From Solirubrobacteraceae bacterium (GTDB lineage Bacteria; Actinomycetota; Thermoleophilia; Solirubrobacterales; Solirubrobacteraceae), in the NCBI GenBank assembly GCA_016463765.1, contig JAEMQS010000016.1, positions 1 to 64,000 of the forward strand: a stretch of 64,000 nucleotides of DNA. The letters run 5' to 3'. Shown here one piece after another: positions 7,675 to 15,862 of this stretch. Under the pieces are notes generated by a model, which was not told the DNA's origin, ran no database searches, and worked only from the letters and a program-made list of their open reading frames with translations. Each line of letters begins with the position of its first letter. The stretch's first letter is position 1. Made by a program: the position numbers and the translations under genes.

Positions 7675-10600
7675 ACCCGCCGCGCGCCCACGCCCGGGCC
7701 CGGTCCGAGCACGTCCTCCAGCCGGCCCGGCCGTCCGATGAAGTAGCCCTGCGCCATGTCGACGCCCTCGCGCCGCAGCAGGTCGACCGTCTCCTGGTCC
7801 CCGACGAACTCGGCGATCGTCTGCTTGCCGAGTCCCTGCGCGATCCGCACGAGCCCCGCGACGATCACCTGATCGGTCGGCGTCGACGAGAGGTTGCGGA
7901 TGAACTCCCCGTCGATCTTCAGGAAGTCGCAGGGCAGGTGCTTGAGGTAGTAGAAGGAGCCGAAGCCCGCGCCGAAGTCGTCGAGCGCGAACCGGCAGCC
8001 CAGCTCGCCGAGCCGCTCGGCGAACACCCGGGCCTCGGCGACGTTCGACACCGCCGCGGTCTCCGTGATCTCGAAGATCAGCTGCTGGGGGTCGACGCCT
8101 GTGTCCCGCAGCTCCTGCTCGATGACCTCCAGGACGCGCGAGGAGCCGATCGAGGCTCCTGACAGGTTGACCTCGAAGATGAGGTCCTGTCCGGCGCGTT
8201 CGGCGAGCGCCCGGATCGCGTGGCGGACCACCCAGATGTCGACGTCCTCGATGAGCCCGAAGCGCTCGGCGATGTGCAGGAACGAGCTGGGCGGGATGAG
8301 GTCGCCGTGGGCGTCGACCATCCGCAGCAGCAACTCGTGGTGCACGGCGCGCTCGTCTGCGAGCGACTGGATCGGCTGCGCGACGAGGACCATCGCGTCC
8401 TCCTCCAGCGCGGTCCGGATGCGCTCGAGCCAGGTGAGCCGGGACTTCGTGCGCGACTGGACGGCCTCGCTGCCGGGGCGGAAGACGGCGAACCGGTCGC
8501 GGCCCGCCTCCTTGGCGTCGTACATCGCGAGGTCGGCGTCGACGAGCGCCTGCTCGCCTGTCTCCTGGACGGGGTCGAGCAGGGTCACCCCCACGCTCGC
8601 GGTGACGCTCCCGGGGCGCTGGCCCGCCAGCACGCTGCCGTTCGCGCGGATCTCCGCCACGAGCTTGCGCGCCACGTCGACGGCCTCGTCGTGGTCGGCG
8701 CGCGGGAGCAGGATCGCGAACTCGTCGCCGCCGAGTCGTGCGACGACGTCGCTCTCGCGCAGCAGGTCCTTCAGGATCCGTGCGGCGTTGACGATCACCG
8801 CGTCGCCCGCGGTGTGGCCCAGCGTGTCGTTGACGGCCTTGAAGTGGTCCAGGTCGAAGACGAGCAGCGCGCCCTGCGCGCCGTAGCGCCGGACGTTCGC
8901 GAGCTGGGTGTCGAGCGCCCGCTCGAACGCCCGGCGGTTCGCCATGCCGGTGAGCGGGTCGTGGTCGGCCATGTACTGGATGCGCGCCTCGAAGCGCCGG
9001 CGGTCGGTCACGTCGAGGACCTGGCTGAGCACAAGCGCCGGCCGGCCGTCGGGCCCGGCGAGCGTCGTCGCGTGAATCTCCAGCCAGATCGTGTCCCCCG
9101 ACGCGTGGACCGCGCGTGCCTCGGTGCTCACACGATGGGTCTCGCCGGCGGCCTGCTGACGCAGCGCATCGGCCAGGACGGGCACGTCCTCCGAGCGCGA
9201 GAGGACGGAGAAGTTGCGGCCACGCAGCTCATCGGCGTCATAGCCGGTCATCTCGCACAGCGCGCGGTTGACCTCGATGAAGCGTCCCTGGAGGTCCATG
9301 AGCGACATGCCCACCGGCGCGTCGTCGAAGGCCTGCTGGAAGCGCGCCTCGGCCTCGGCCCGCCCGGCCTGGGCGCGCTCGAGCCCCGTGACGTCCGTCG
9401 CGACGAGCAGCGCCTCCTCGCCCTCGGTCAGCGGCACGGTCTGGACCCAGAGACGCCGGCCCCCGAGGGTCATCGCGAAGCTGTGCGATGCGCCGTCGAT
9501 CGCGGCGCGCATCGTCGGCTCGAGCACCGCGGCCTCCTCGTCGGTCGCGATGTCCGAGGGCCGGCAGCCCACGAGCTGGGCCGAGGTGCGCCCCGTGGCG
9601 TTGATCAGGCCACCCGCGACCGTGGTGAACCGCAGGTCGGGGTCATAGCGGTACATCGCGATGTCGGGGAGGTGCCCGAGCAGCGCCTGCGTCGCCGCCC
9701 GCTCGACCGCCCCGGTGCGGACCGCCTCATCGCGTTCGCGGCCGCGCAGCGTCGCGAGCTGACGGGAGCGGTGCTCGCTGATCGCCGCCTGGCGCATCAG
9801 CAGCGCGACGAAGATCGTGCCAAGGATGCCGAGCAGCGCAACCCAGGCGGCGACCGGGATGAGCCCGTCGGGATCGGGGGACAGCTCGACCTGCCACCGT
9901 GTGCCGGCGATCATCGGCGACGCCCGGACCGGGTCTCCGTCGATCTCGCCGATCGACACGAGCGTCGTGCCGCCCTGACTGAGCCGCAGCCCACCGCGGC
10001 CTGCCGCGGTGCGGACCGCGAGGCCGAGCTGACGGTAGTCCAGGGCGCCCGACACCCAGCCCACCAGCGCACGTTGCCGCTCGGCCGGGGTCTGCACCGG
10101 CTGCCCCTCCTCATACCGCGGGGAGAAGACCACGAACCCGGCGCGGCCGCTTGCCGCCAGCGGCACCACGCCGGAGGCGACGGGCTCGCCGGCGCGCGCC
10201 GACGCGCGCAGCGCCGCGGCCCGCCGGCCGTCTGCGTCGGCGAGGACGTTGTAGCCCACGACCGGCCGGGCGAGCGTCCGCGCCGCGACGGTGACGATGA
10301 CGGCGTACGCGTCGCGTTCGGGCGCCCGGCGCCGGCCCTCACCGGCGGGCTCCCAGATGGGTCGCCCGAACCGGCGCTCGAACGCCGTGCGGTCCTCGCC
10401 GTCGACGAGGTCGATCCGCGAGAGGCCCGACGCGGCACCCGCCTCCAGTGCGGGCTCGGCGAAGGCGAAGAACTCCTCGGTCGTGACGTTCTCACTGGCC
10501 GCGAACAGCGACGTGAGGTCGCGCACGGTGTCCTCGAGGCGCGCAGCGGAGGTCTCGATCGCCGCCACCGCCTGCTCCGAGGCGGTCACCTCGCGCGCGC

Positions 10601-10754
10601 GCTCGCGATCCACGTCGATCTGGTGGGCGATCACGGTCGCGATCACGGTGGTCAGGATCATCGCCCCGACCACCGCCCAGAACCGCATGCGGTCGGCGCG
10701 CCGGCGCAGGGCCGGCGTGGGCGACGGGTCTGGTGTCGGGTCGGCGCGCGACAT
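7671..10754 (-). CDS. Membrane CHASE-PAS-PAS-GGDEF-EAL c-di-GMP signalling protein
   Basis: 1027 residues from ATG 10754. Order: helix 24-44; an extracytoplasmic CHASE-like sensor to about 298; helix 300-320; PAS-like about 355-460; PAS about 470-585; GGDEF about 595-760 with RLGGDEF (GGDEF at 675-679) and an intact inhibitory-site RxxD at 666-669; EAL from about 775 to the end. In the EAL domain the signature reads ELL at 807-809 instead of EAL but keeps the Glu, and later metal/catalytic motifs (EVNLSG, FEITET, LDDFGAGF, KIDGEFI, IAEFV) are present. Both synthesis and hydrolysis of cyclic di-GMP are therefore possible, controlled by an extracellular ligand and PAS inputs. Longer in-frame starts would run across the TPP riboswitch and are rejected. 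Confidence 0.88.
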   Translation of the reverse strand: MSRADPTPDPSPTPALRRRADRMRFWAVVGAMILTTVIATVIAHQIDVDRERAREVTASEQAVAAIETSAARLEDTVRDLTSLFAASENVTTEEFFAFAEPALEAGAASGLSRIDLVDGEDRTAFERRFGRPIWEPAGEGRRRAPERDAYAVIVTVAARTLARPVVGYNVLADADGRRAAALRASARAGEPVASGVVPLAASGRAGFVVFSPRYEEGQPVQTPAERQRALVGWVSGALDYRQLGLAVRTAAGRGGLRLSQGGTTLVSIGEIDGDPVRASPMIAGTRWQVELSPDPDGLIPVAAWVALLGILGTIFVALLMRQAAISEHRSRQLATLRGRERDEAVRTGAVERAATQALLGHLPDIAMYRYDPDLRFTTVAGGLINATGRTSAQLVGCRPSDIATDEEAAVLEPTMRAAIDGASHSFAMTLGGRRLWVQTVPLTEGEEALLVATDVTGLERAQAGRAEAEARFQQAFDDAPVGMSLMDLQGRFIEVNRALCEMTGYDADELRGRNFSVLSRSEDVPVLADALRQQAAGETHRVSTEARAVHASGDTIWLEIHATTLAGPDGRPALVLSQVLDVTDRRRFEARIQYMADHDPLTGMANRRAFERALDTQLANVRRYGAQGALLVFDLDHFKAVNDTLGHTAGDAVIVNAARILKDLLRESDVVARLGGDEFAILLPRADHDEAVDVARKLVAEIRANGSVLAGQRPGSVTASVGVTLLDPVQETGEQALVDADLAMYDAKEAGRDRFAVFRPGSEAVQSRTKSRLTWLERIRTALEEDAMVLVAQPIQSLADERAVHHELLLRMVDAHGDLIPPSSFLHIAERFGLIEDVDIWVVRHAIRALAERAGQDLIFEVNLSGASIGSSRVLEVIEQELRDTGVDPQQLIFEITETAAVSNVAEARVFAERLGELGCRFALDDFGAGFGSFYYLKHLPCDFLKIDGEFIRNLSSTPTDQVIVAGLVRIAQGLGKQTIAEFVGDQETVDLLRREGVDMAQGYFIGRPGRLEDVLGPGPGVGARRV

Positions 10755-10842
10755 CGGCGGAGACTCTGGGACTACGTGGCAGAACGTACTACCGATTGCA
10801 GGATCAACCGACCAGTCCCTTCCTCTAGGATCCGCAGCGACA

Positions 10843-10933
10843 ACCAGGGGGGCTGGCGGCAGGCCGGCTGAGATCGCGTCCGCAGGCGGCGCAGACCCTT
10901 CGAACCTGTGGGGTAATGCCCGCGGAGGGAGCG
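10843..10933 (+). promoter_or_regulatory. TPP (THI-box) riboswitch
   Basis: The conserved TPP-riboswitch string is present in order: GGGGGG (10847-10852), P3 stem CUGGC/GCCGG, CTGAGA at 10868-10873, ACCCTT (10895-10900), GAACCTG (10902-10908), GGTAATGCC (10912-10920) and GGAGGGA (10924-10930). The GGAGGG at the 3' end of the aptamer is also the Shine-Dalgarno of the next gene (ATG 10934, 4-nt spacing). Ligand binding should therefore hide the ribosome binding site directly, giving translational repression by thiamine pyrophosphate. The genes controlled encode a thiamine-precursor importer. Confidence 0.93.
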
Positions 10934-11710
10934 ATGCAGTCCGAGACCACCACACCGCAAGCGGTGACGGTCCGAACGCCGCAGGGTGAGGATGGCGCGC
11001 AGGCGCCAGCCGTCCTGCTGCGCGACATCCGCCACGACTTCGGCGACCTCCACGTCCTCGCCGGCCTGACCCTTGAGGTGGCCGCCGGCGAGACCGTCGC
11101 GCTCGTGGGCCCCAGCGGCTGCGGGAAGAGCACGCTGCTCGAGATCGCCTGCGGCCTGCAGCGCCCGTCCTCCGGCACGGTCGCGGCCACGCCCGCGGCG
11201 CTCGTCCCCCAGCGCGACGCCCTGCTGCCCTGGGCCGACGCGCTGGACAACGCGGCGCTGCCGCTGCGCCTGCAGCACGTGACCCGGGCCGAGGCGCGAC
11301 GCCGCGCCGAGCCGCTGCTCGCCGAGCTCGGGCTGTCGGGGTTCGAGCGGGCGCGTCCCGCACAGCTCTCGGGCGGGATGCGTCAGCGCGTCGCCTTCGC
11401 CCGCGCGCTGCTGACCGGACGCGACGTCCTGTGCCTCGACGAGCCGTTCGGCGCCCTGGACGCCATCACCCGGGCGGAGATCCACCGCTGGCTGGCCGGC
11501 GCGCTGGCCGTCCAGCCGCGCACGGTCCTGCTCGTGACGCACGACATCGAGGAGGCGCTCGTCCTCGCCGACCGCGTCTGCGTCCTCTCGCCGCGTCCCG
11601 CCCGCATCGTCGCCGAGCTGGCCGTCGCCGGCGCCCGCCCGCGGGATCCGGCCGACCCGGCGCTCATCGCGCTGCGCCGGCAGGCCCTGGAGGCCCTGCG
11701 CGCATGCTGA
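10934..11710 (+). CDS. thiZ: ABC transporter ATPase for thiamine precursor (ThiZ-like)
   Basis: 258 residues. Start ATG 10934 follows the riboswitch-embedded GGAGGG; the in-frame ATG at 10916 is inside the aptamer core and is rejected. Walker A GPSGCGKST is at 59-67, signature LSGGMRQR at 145-152, Walker B VLCLDEPFGALD from 165, and switch His in THDIEEA. It belongs to the nitrate/taurine/pyrimidine-precursor family of importer ATPases. With the next two genes and the TPP riboswitch it should energise uptake of an HMP-type pyrimidine (thiamine salvage). It overlaps the permease gene by 7 bp. Confidence 0.88.
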   Translation: MQSETTTPQAVTVRTPQGEDGAQAPAVLLRDIRHDFGDLHVLAGLTLEVAAGETVALVGPSGCGKSTLLEIACGLQRPSSGTVAATPAALVPQRDALLPWADALDNAALPLRLQHVTRAEARRRAEPLLAELGLSGFERARPAQLSGGMRQRVAFARALLTGRDVLCLDEPFGALDAITRAEIHRWLAGALAVQPRTVLLVTHDIEEALVLADRVCVLSPRPARIVAELAVAGARPRDPADPALIALRRQALEALRAC

Positions 11711-12450
11711 GCGCCGTCATCGTCCTCGCCCTGCTCGGCGCCTGGGAGCTCTACGTGCAGCTCGGCTCGGTCGACGAGCTGCTCCTGCCCGCGCCGAGCG
11801 CGATCGTGACCGCGCTGGTCGACGAACGGGCGCTGCTGTGGTCCAACTTCACGGTCACCGCCACCGAGGTCGGCCTCGGGATCCTCCTCGCGCTCGCGGT
11901 CGGCCTGCTGCTCGCCGTGGGCCTGCACCTCTCGAAGACCGCCCACCGGGCGATCTATCCGCTGCTCGTGGCCTCCGTCGCCCTGCCGATCCCGGTGATC
12001 GCCCCGCTGCTGGTGGTCTGGTTCGGGTACGACCTGGGCCCGAAGGTCGTGATCGTCGCGCTCGTCGCCTTCTTCCCCATCGTCGTGGTCACGCTCGGTG
12101 CGCTGTCGTCCACCGACAGCGAGCTCCTGCGCGTCCTGCGCTCGATGGACGCCACGCGCTGGCAGCGCCTGCGCTTCGCCGAGCTGCCCGCCGCCGTTCC
12201 GGCTGCCGTCTCCGGCGCGAAGATCGCCGTCGCCGTCGCCGTGATGGGCGCGGTCTTCGCCGAGTACGCCGGCTCCGAGGCCGGCCTCGGCCACATGATC
12301 CTGCAGTCCATCCCCCAGCTGGAGACGGCCCGCGCCTGGGCCGCCGTCGTCGTGCTCGCCACCTTCGCCATCTCGCTCGTCGCCCTGCTCGCGATCGTCG
12401 AGCGGCGCCTGAGAGCCACCCATTCCCCAACCCCGAGAGGCCTCTCGTGA
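11704..12450 (+). CDS. thiX: ABC transporter permease for thiamine precursor (ThiX-like)
   Basis: 248 residues starting inside the ATPase gene. About six membrane helices are visible, with the ATPase-coupling segment SMDATRWQRLRFAELPAAVPAAVSGAKIA at about 155-183, the EAA-loop position of the binding-protein-dependent transport family. The C-terminal helix ends in the basic ERRLRATHS. The N-terminal helix doubles as a signal anchor. It lies between the ATPase and the periplasmic-type binding protein in a TPP-riboswitch operon, so the substrate is inferred to be a thiamine pyrimidine precursor. The stop TGA overlaps the GTG start of the next gene. Confidence 0.88.
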   Translation: MLSAVIVLALLGAWELYVQLGSVDELLLPAPSAIVTALVDERALLWSNFTVTATEVGLGILLALAVGLLLAVGLHLSKTAHRAIYPLLVASVALPIPVIAPLLVVWFGYDLGPKVVIVALVAFFPIVVVTLGALSSTDSELLRVLRSMDATRWQRLRFAELPAAVPAAVSGAKIAVAVAVMGAVFAEYAGSEAGLGHMILQSIPQLETARAWAAVVVLATFAISLVALLAIVERRLRATHSPTPRGLS

Positions 12451-13481
12451 TCCCACGTCCCGTCACCGCCGCGCTGCTGGTCTGCGCCGCCCTCGTCGCC
12501 ACCGGCTGCGGCGAGAAGTCCGAGGAGGAGGGCCGCACGGCCTCGACGCAGGAGCTCGACCTTGTCCTGGACTACTTCCCCAACGCCGATCACGCCGGCA
12601 TCTACGCCGCCATCGGCAACGGCGACTTCGAGCGGGCCGGACTGAGCGTCACCCCGCGTACCCCGTCGGACCCGTCGGCGCCGCTGAAGCTGCTGGCCGC
12701 CGGCCGCGCCGACCTCGTCATCTCGTACGAGCCCGAGCTGCTGCTCGCGCGGGACAAGGGCCAGGAGCTGCAGGCCGTCGGGGCGCTCGTCCAGAAGCCG
12801 CTGACGTCGCTCATCTCGATCGGCAAGGACGCGATCGAGAAGCCCGAGGACCTGCGCAACACCCGCGTGGGCACCGCCGGGATCCCGTACCAGAGCGCGT
12901 ACCTGAAGACGATCCTGCGCGAGGCGAACGTCCCGGAGTCCTCGGTGCGCGAGATCAACGTCGGCTTCAACCTGACGCCCGCGATGCTGTCGGGCCGCGT
13001 CGACGCGACGCTCGGGTCGTTCTGGAACTACGAGGGTGTCGAGCTCGAGCGCCGCAACCGCAACCCGACGATCCTCCGCATGGAGGACCTGGGCGTCCCG
13101 ACCTACAACGAGCTCATCGTCGTCGCCCGCGCCGAGACCGTGCGCAACGAGGGCCCGATGCTGCGCCGCTTCATGCAGGCACTGGCCGCGGGCCACCAAG
13201 CGCTGAAGGAGGACCCGGCGCAGGGCATCGACCCGCTGCTCGAGGCCAACCCCGATCTGCAGCGCGGCCTGCAGACCGCCGTCGTCGACGCGACGCTGCC
13301 GGTCTTCTTCCCCGAGGACGAGGACCGGCCGTTCGGGTACATGGACCCGAAGGAGTGGGCCGCCTACACGACCTGGATGGTCGACGAGGAGCTGATCGGC
13401 TCGACGACCCCGGGCGCGCGGGCGTTCACCAACGAGTTCCTGCCCGGCGAGGGCCTCGGCGAGGGCGAAGCCGCGCCCTGA
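12447..13481 (+). CDS. thiY: Thiamine-precursor-binding lipoprotein (ThiY/NMT1-like)
   Basis: 344 residues. GTG 12447 overlaps the upstream stop (GTGA) and has GAGAGG 6 nt before it. The leader ends in a lipobox-like VATGC with Cys21, so it is a membrane-anchored lipoprotein. The mature domain begins LVLDYFPNADHAGIYAAIGNGDFE and continues ADLVISYEPELLLARDKG, the pattern of NMT1/THI5-like pyrimidine-binding proteins (ThiY binds formylaminopyrimidine). With ThiX and ThiZ it completes a TPP-controlled importer. The last 118 bp are overlapped on the opposite strand by the DNA-glycosylase reading frame. Confidence 0.87.
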   Translation: MIPRPVTAALLVCAALVATGCGEKSEEEGRTASTQELDLVLDYFPNADHAGIYAAIGNGDFERAGLSVTPRTPSDPSAPLKLLAAGRADLVISYEPELLLARDKGQELQAVGALVQKPLTSLISIGKDAIEKPEDLRNTRVGTAGIPYQSAYLKTILREANVPESSVREINVGFNLTPAMLSGRVDATLGSFWNYEGVELERRNRNPTILRMEDLGVPTYNELIVVARAETVRNEGPMLRRFMQALAAGHQALKEDPAQGIDPLLEANPDLQRGLQTAVVDATLPVFFPEDEDRPFGYMDPKEWAAYTTWMVDEELIGSTTPGARAFTNEFLPGEGLGEGEAAP

Positions 13482-14383
13482 TCGACGGACGCGCTCAGGC
13501 CGAGGGCGTGGGTGGCGGCGAGGCCCGCCCACGCCCCGTAGGGCGCGAACAGCTCACGGACCTCGTCCTCGGTCGCGTAGGCGTCGGGATCGCCGCCACT
13601 GCGCAGCTGCCCGACGAGCTTCAGGAAGCCCAGGTCCCCCGCAGGGAAGCAGTCCAGGCGGCCCTGGCCCTGCGAGGCGAGGACGTCGATCGTCCACTGG
13701 CCGATCTCCGGGATCGCCCGGAGGCGCGCCCAGCCGGCCTCGTGGTCGGGGTCGTCGAGGTCGACGCGGCCGCTGGCCACCTGCCGGGCGCAGCGGATGA
13801 GCGCGAGCGCGCGCTTCTCGGCCAGCCCGAACGCGCAGAGCTGCGCCGGGGCGGTCCCGGCGAGGGTCGCCGCCGACGGAAGGTCGCGCAGACCGGTCGG
13901 CGCGTCGTGCCTGCCGAGGCGCCAGACGATGCGGCGCTCGATCGCGGTCGCCCGCGTGAACTCGATGAGCTGCTCGCAGATCGCCCAGGCCAGCGCCTCG
14001 AAGGCCACGGGGCGCCCGCGGACGCGCAGGTGCGGCCGGCGGCGGACCGACGCGCCGATCAGCGGGTCCCAGCGGTATCGCTCGACGAACGCCGCGAGGT
14101 CGTCGTCGAGCCCGAGCGCGCGGCGCATCCGCGTGACGGCCTCCTGCGCGATGTCGTGATCGTCGGCCCACGCGCCGAGGACGATGTCCCCGCCCGCAGG
14201 CTGGGCCGCCCGCACGACGACGGGCGTGTCTCCGAGGTGCAGGAGCCGCTCGAGGATCCCACCGCGGCGCCGAGCGACGCCGTCCATCCCGCCGCCCGGA
14301 AGCCGCAGCGGCCAGCGCGGCTCGACCCGTTCGCGGACGCAGGTGGCGAAGCGCGCGTCGAGCTCCGCAACCGGCGAAGCCAT
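13364..14383 (-). CDS. DNA-3-methyladenine glycosylase, AlkA/HhH-GPD family
   Basis: 339 residues. The C-terminal half has the helix-hairpin-helix LRAIPEIGQWTIDVLA followed by LDCFPAGDLGFLK, whose Asp sits at the catalytic position of AlkA-type glycosylases; DPLIGASVRRRPHLRVRGRPVAFEALAWAICEQLI precedes it. Role: removes alkylated bases in base-excision repair. It is the last gene of a minus-strand run after the acyltransferase and small membrane-protein genes, beginning 1 nt after the previous stop. The final 39 codons are antisense to the thiY 3' end. The tail there (SPSPRPSPGRNSLVN...) looks non-domain, so an ancestral stop may have been lost. Confidence 0.83.
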   Translation of the reverse strand: MASPVAELDARFATCVRERVEPRWPLRLPGGGMDGVARRRGGILERLLHLGDTPVVVRAAQPAGGDIVLGAWADDHDIAQEAVTRMRRALGLDDDLAAFVERYRWDPLIGASVRRRPHLRVRGRPVAFEALAWAICEQLIEFTRATAIERRIVWRLGRHDAPTGLRDLPSAATLAGTAPAQLCAFGLAEKRALALIRCARQVASGRVDLDDPDHEAGWARLRAIPEIGQWTIDVLASQGQGRLDCFPAGDLGFLKLVGQLRSGGDPDAYATEDEVRELFAPYGAWAGLAATHALGLSASVDQGAASPSPRPSPGRNSLVNARAPGVVEPISSSSTIQVV

Positions 14384-14695
14384 CTACCTACCGAGGACGT
14401 GCACGTCGACCAGGAAGCTGTGCGAGGAGACGACCTTCTGCCCCCGCCGCCGGCCGCGCAGCTTGACGCGGTGCCGGCGCGATCGGCGCCCACGCACGAG
14501 CACGATGGCCGTCGCCCCGCACAGGAAGCTCGTGGCCGCCACGGCCGCGGCCTGGCGCGCAAGCGGCGCCACGGACACCTGCTGGATCTCGCGCGGGGTG
14601 TCGAGGACCGGGACGGCGTCGACGGACTCGTACTCGTCCTGCGGCTCGGCGTCCCGGGGCGCGGGCAGATTGCTCGCTGAGGTACCGGGGTTCAC
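14384..14695 (-). CDS. Small single-pass membrane protein
   Basis: 103 residues. GTG 14695 overlaps the stop of the upstream acyltransferase (GTGA), so it is translationally coupled. The N-terminal 40 residues are acidic and Pro-rich. One hydrophobic helix (about 47-68, AAAVAATSFLCGATAIVLV) is followed by an intensely basic patch (RGRRSRRHRVKLRGRRRGQK) and a hydrophobic C-terminus. The basic patch next to the helix would sit at the inner face of the membrane, bound to acidic lipid or nucleic acid. No family recognised. Its position between an acyltransferase and a DNA-repair gene does not settle a role. Confidence 0.7.
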   Translation of the reverse strand: MNPGTSASNLPAPRDAEPQDEYESVDAVPVLDTPREIQQVSVAPLARQAAAVAATSFLCGATAIVLVRGRRSRRHRVKLRGRRRGQKVVSSHSFLVDVHVLGR

Positions 14696-15846
14696 GATGC
14701 CTCGGAGGCTACCCGCCCAAGCGGTCGCTCATACACCCGGTATTTCTTGACGATCCGGCCGCCCATCGCCTCCATGCCGCGGTTCATGGCGGTGTTCGTC
14801 TCCAGGATCCAGCCCATCTCGCCCCACTTGATGGGGGTCTTCTCGGCCATGTCGAAGTGCTCGACGTACATCTTGGCCGCGATCCCGGTGTGCTGGAACT
14901 CGGGCTTGACCCCCAGGAAGCTGACGCGGCAGCGCGTGGTGATCTTCCGGCGCCGCAGGTAGTACCACCAGCCCAGCGGGAAGATCCGGCCGTTCATCTT
15001 CTTCAGGACCATGTTGATGTCGGGGATGGTGATCGCCACGCCGACGGTCTCCCCCTCCGGCCCCTCGGCGACCATGAACCAGTCGCGGTCGAAGACAAGC
15101 TGCAGCTCGGAGGCCAGGTAGTCCAGGTCGGCCTCGGAGTACGGCACGAAGTCCCAGTTCGCGCGCCACGCGGCGTTGTAGACCTCGGCGAACAGGTCCA
15201 TCTCCCGCCGCAGGTGCCGGCGCGACATCTTGCGCAGCTTGATGCCGTACTTCGGCTCGACCTCGTCGGCGAGCCGGAAGATGATCGGGCGGATCGACTC
15301 GCGGTCGCTGATCTTCAGCTCCCACATGAAGAGGTCCATCGCCTTGACCAGATCGAGGTCCTCGAGAATCCGCTGGTAGTACGGCGGCTGCCACGGCTGC
15401 TTGATGACGGCCTCGCGGTCATAGCCCTCGATGAGCAGGCCCGCTTCGTCGTTCATCGTGAAGTCCATCGGCCCGAGCATGCGGTCGCGGCCCTTGGCGC
15501 GCACCCACTCGGCGGCCGCATCGAGGAGCGCCGACGCGACCTCGGCGTCCTCCTCGAACTCCAGGAAGCCGAACATGCCGGTCGGCGGCTCGTCGGTGTG
15601 CTGCTCATCGAACGCGGCGTTGATCTGGGCGCTGATCCGCCCGACGACCCGGCCGTCACGGCGGGCGACGAAGAGCTGCGCCTCGCCGTGCTTGAAGAAC
15701 GCGTTGCGCTTGGGATTGAGGAACTGCCGCCGCTCGAAGCGCAGCGGGGGGACCCAGTACGGCGAGGTAGCATGCAGCCGGTACGGGAGCTCGATGAACT
15801 CCCGCAGATCCCGTCGCCCGGCGACGGGCTGCACGACCACCGACAT
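14692..15846 (-). CDS. GNAT-fold acyltransferase, candidate ceramide-synthase-like N-acyltransferase
   Basis: 384 residues from ATG 15846; a longer frame would invade the divergent gene. Visible blocks: FIELPYRLHATSPYWVPPLR near the N-terminus, FFKHGEAQLFVARRDGRVVGRISAQIN (GNAT-like strands), GMFGFLEFEEDAEVASALLDAAAEWVRAKG, LGPMDFTMNDEAGLLIEGYD, and a C-terminal acetyl-CoA-fold half with FLGVKPEFQHTGIAAKMYVEHF. This is a double-GNAT protein of about 380 residues. Bacterial ceramide synthases are described as GNAT-type acyltransferases of similar size. The start codon lies 17 bp from a divergent serine-palmitoyltransferase-like gene, which supports transfer of an acyl chain to a long-chain base. 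That role is inference. Confidence 0.68.
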   Translation of the reverse strand: MSVVVQPVAGRRDLREFIELPYRLHATSPYWVPPLRFERRQFLNPKRNAFFKHGEAQLFVARRDGRVVGRISAQINAAFDEQHTDEPPTGMFGFLEFEEDAEVASALLDAAAEWVRAKGRDRMLGPMDFTMNDEAGLLIEGYDREAVIKQPWQPPYYQRILEDLDLVKAMDLFMWELKISDRESIRPIIFRLADEVEPKYGIKLRKMSRRHLRREMDLFAEVYNAAWRANWDFVPYSEADLDYLASELQLVFDRDWFMVAEGPEGETVGVAITIPDINMVLKKMNGRIFPLGWWYYLRRRKITTRCRVSFLGVKPEFQHTGIAAKMYVEHFDMAEKTPIKWGEMGWILETNTAMNRGMEAMGGRIVKKYRVYERPLGRVASEAS

Positions 15847-15862
15847 CGAGGGCAACCCTATC

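Noticed and set aside
7671-11363. Extension of the GGDEF-EAL frame to 11363
   Set aside because: The extra N-terminus would cover the TPP riboswitch and the ATPase gene and is Arg/Ala low complexity; a signal-anchor start exists at 10754.
15431-15862. N-terminal extension of the serine-palmitoyltransferase-like frame to 15431
   Set aside because: It is antisense to the acyltransferase gene and Arg/Ser-rich; GTG 15863 gives the normal family N-terminus.
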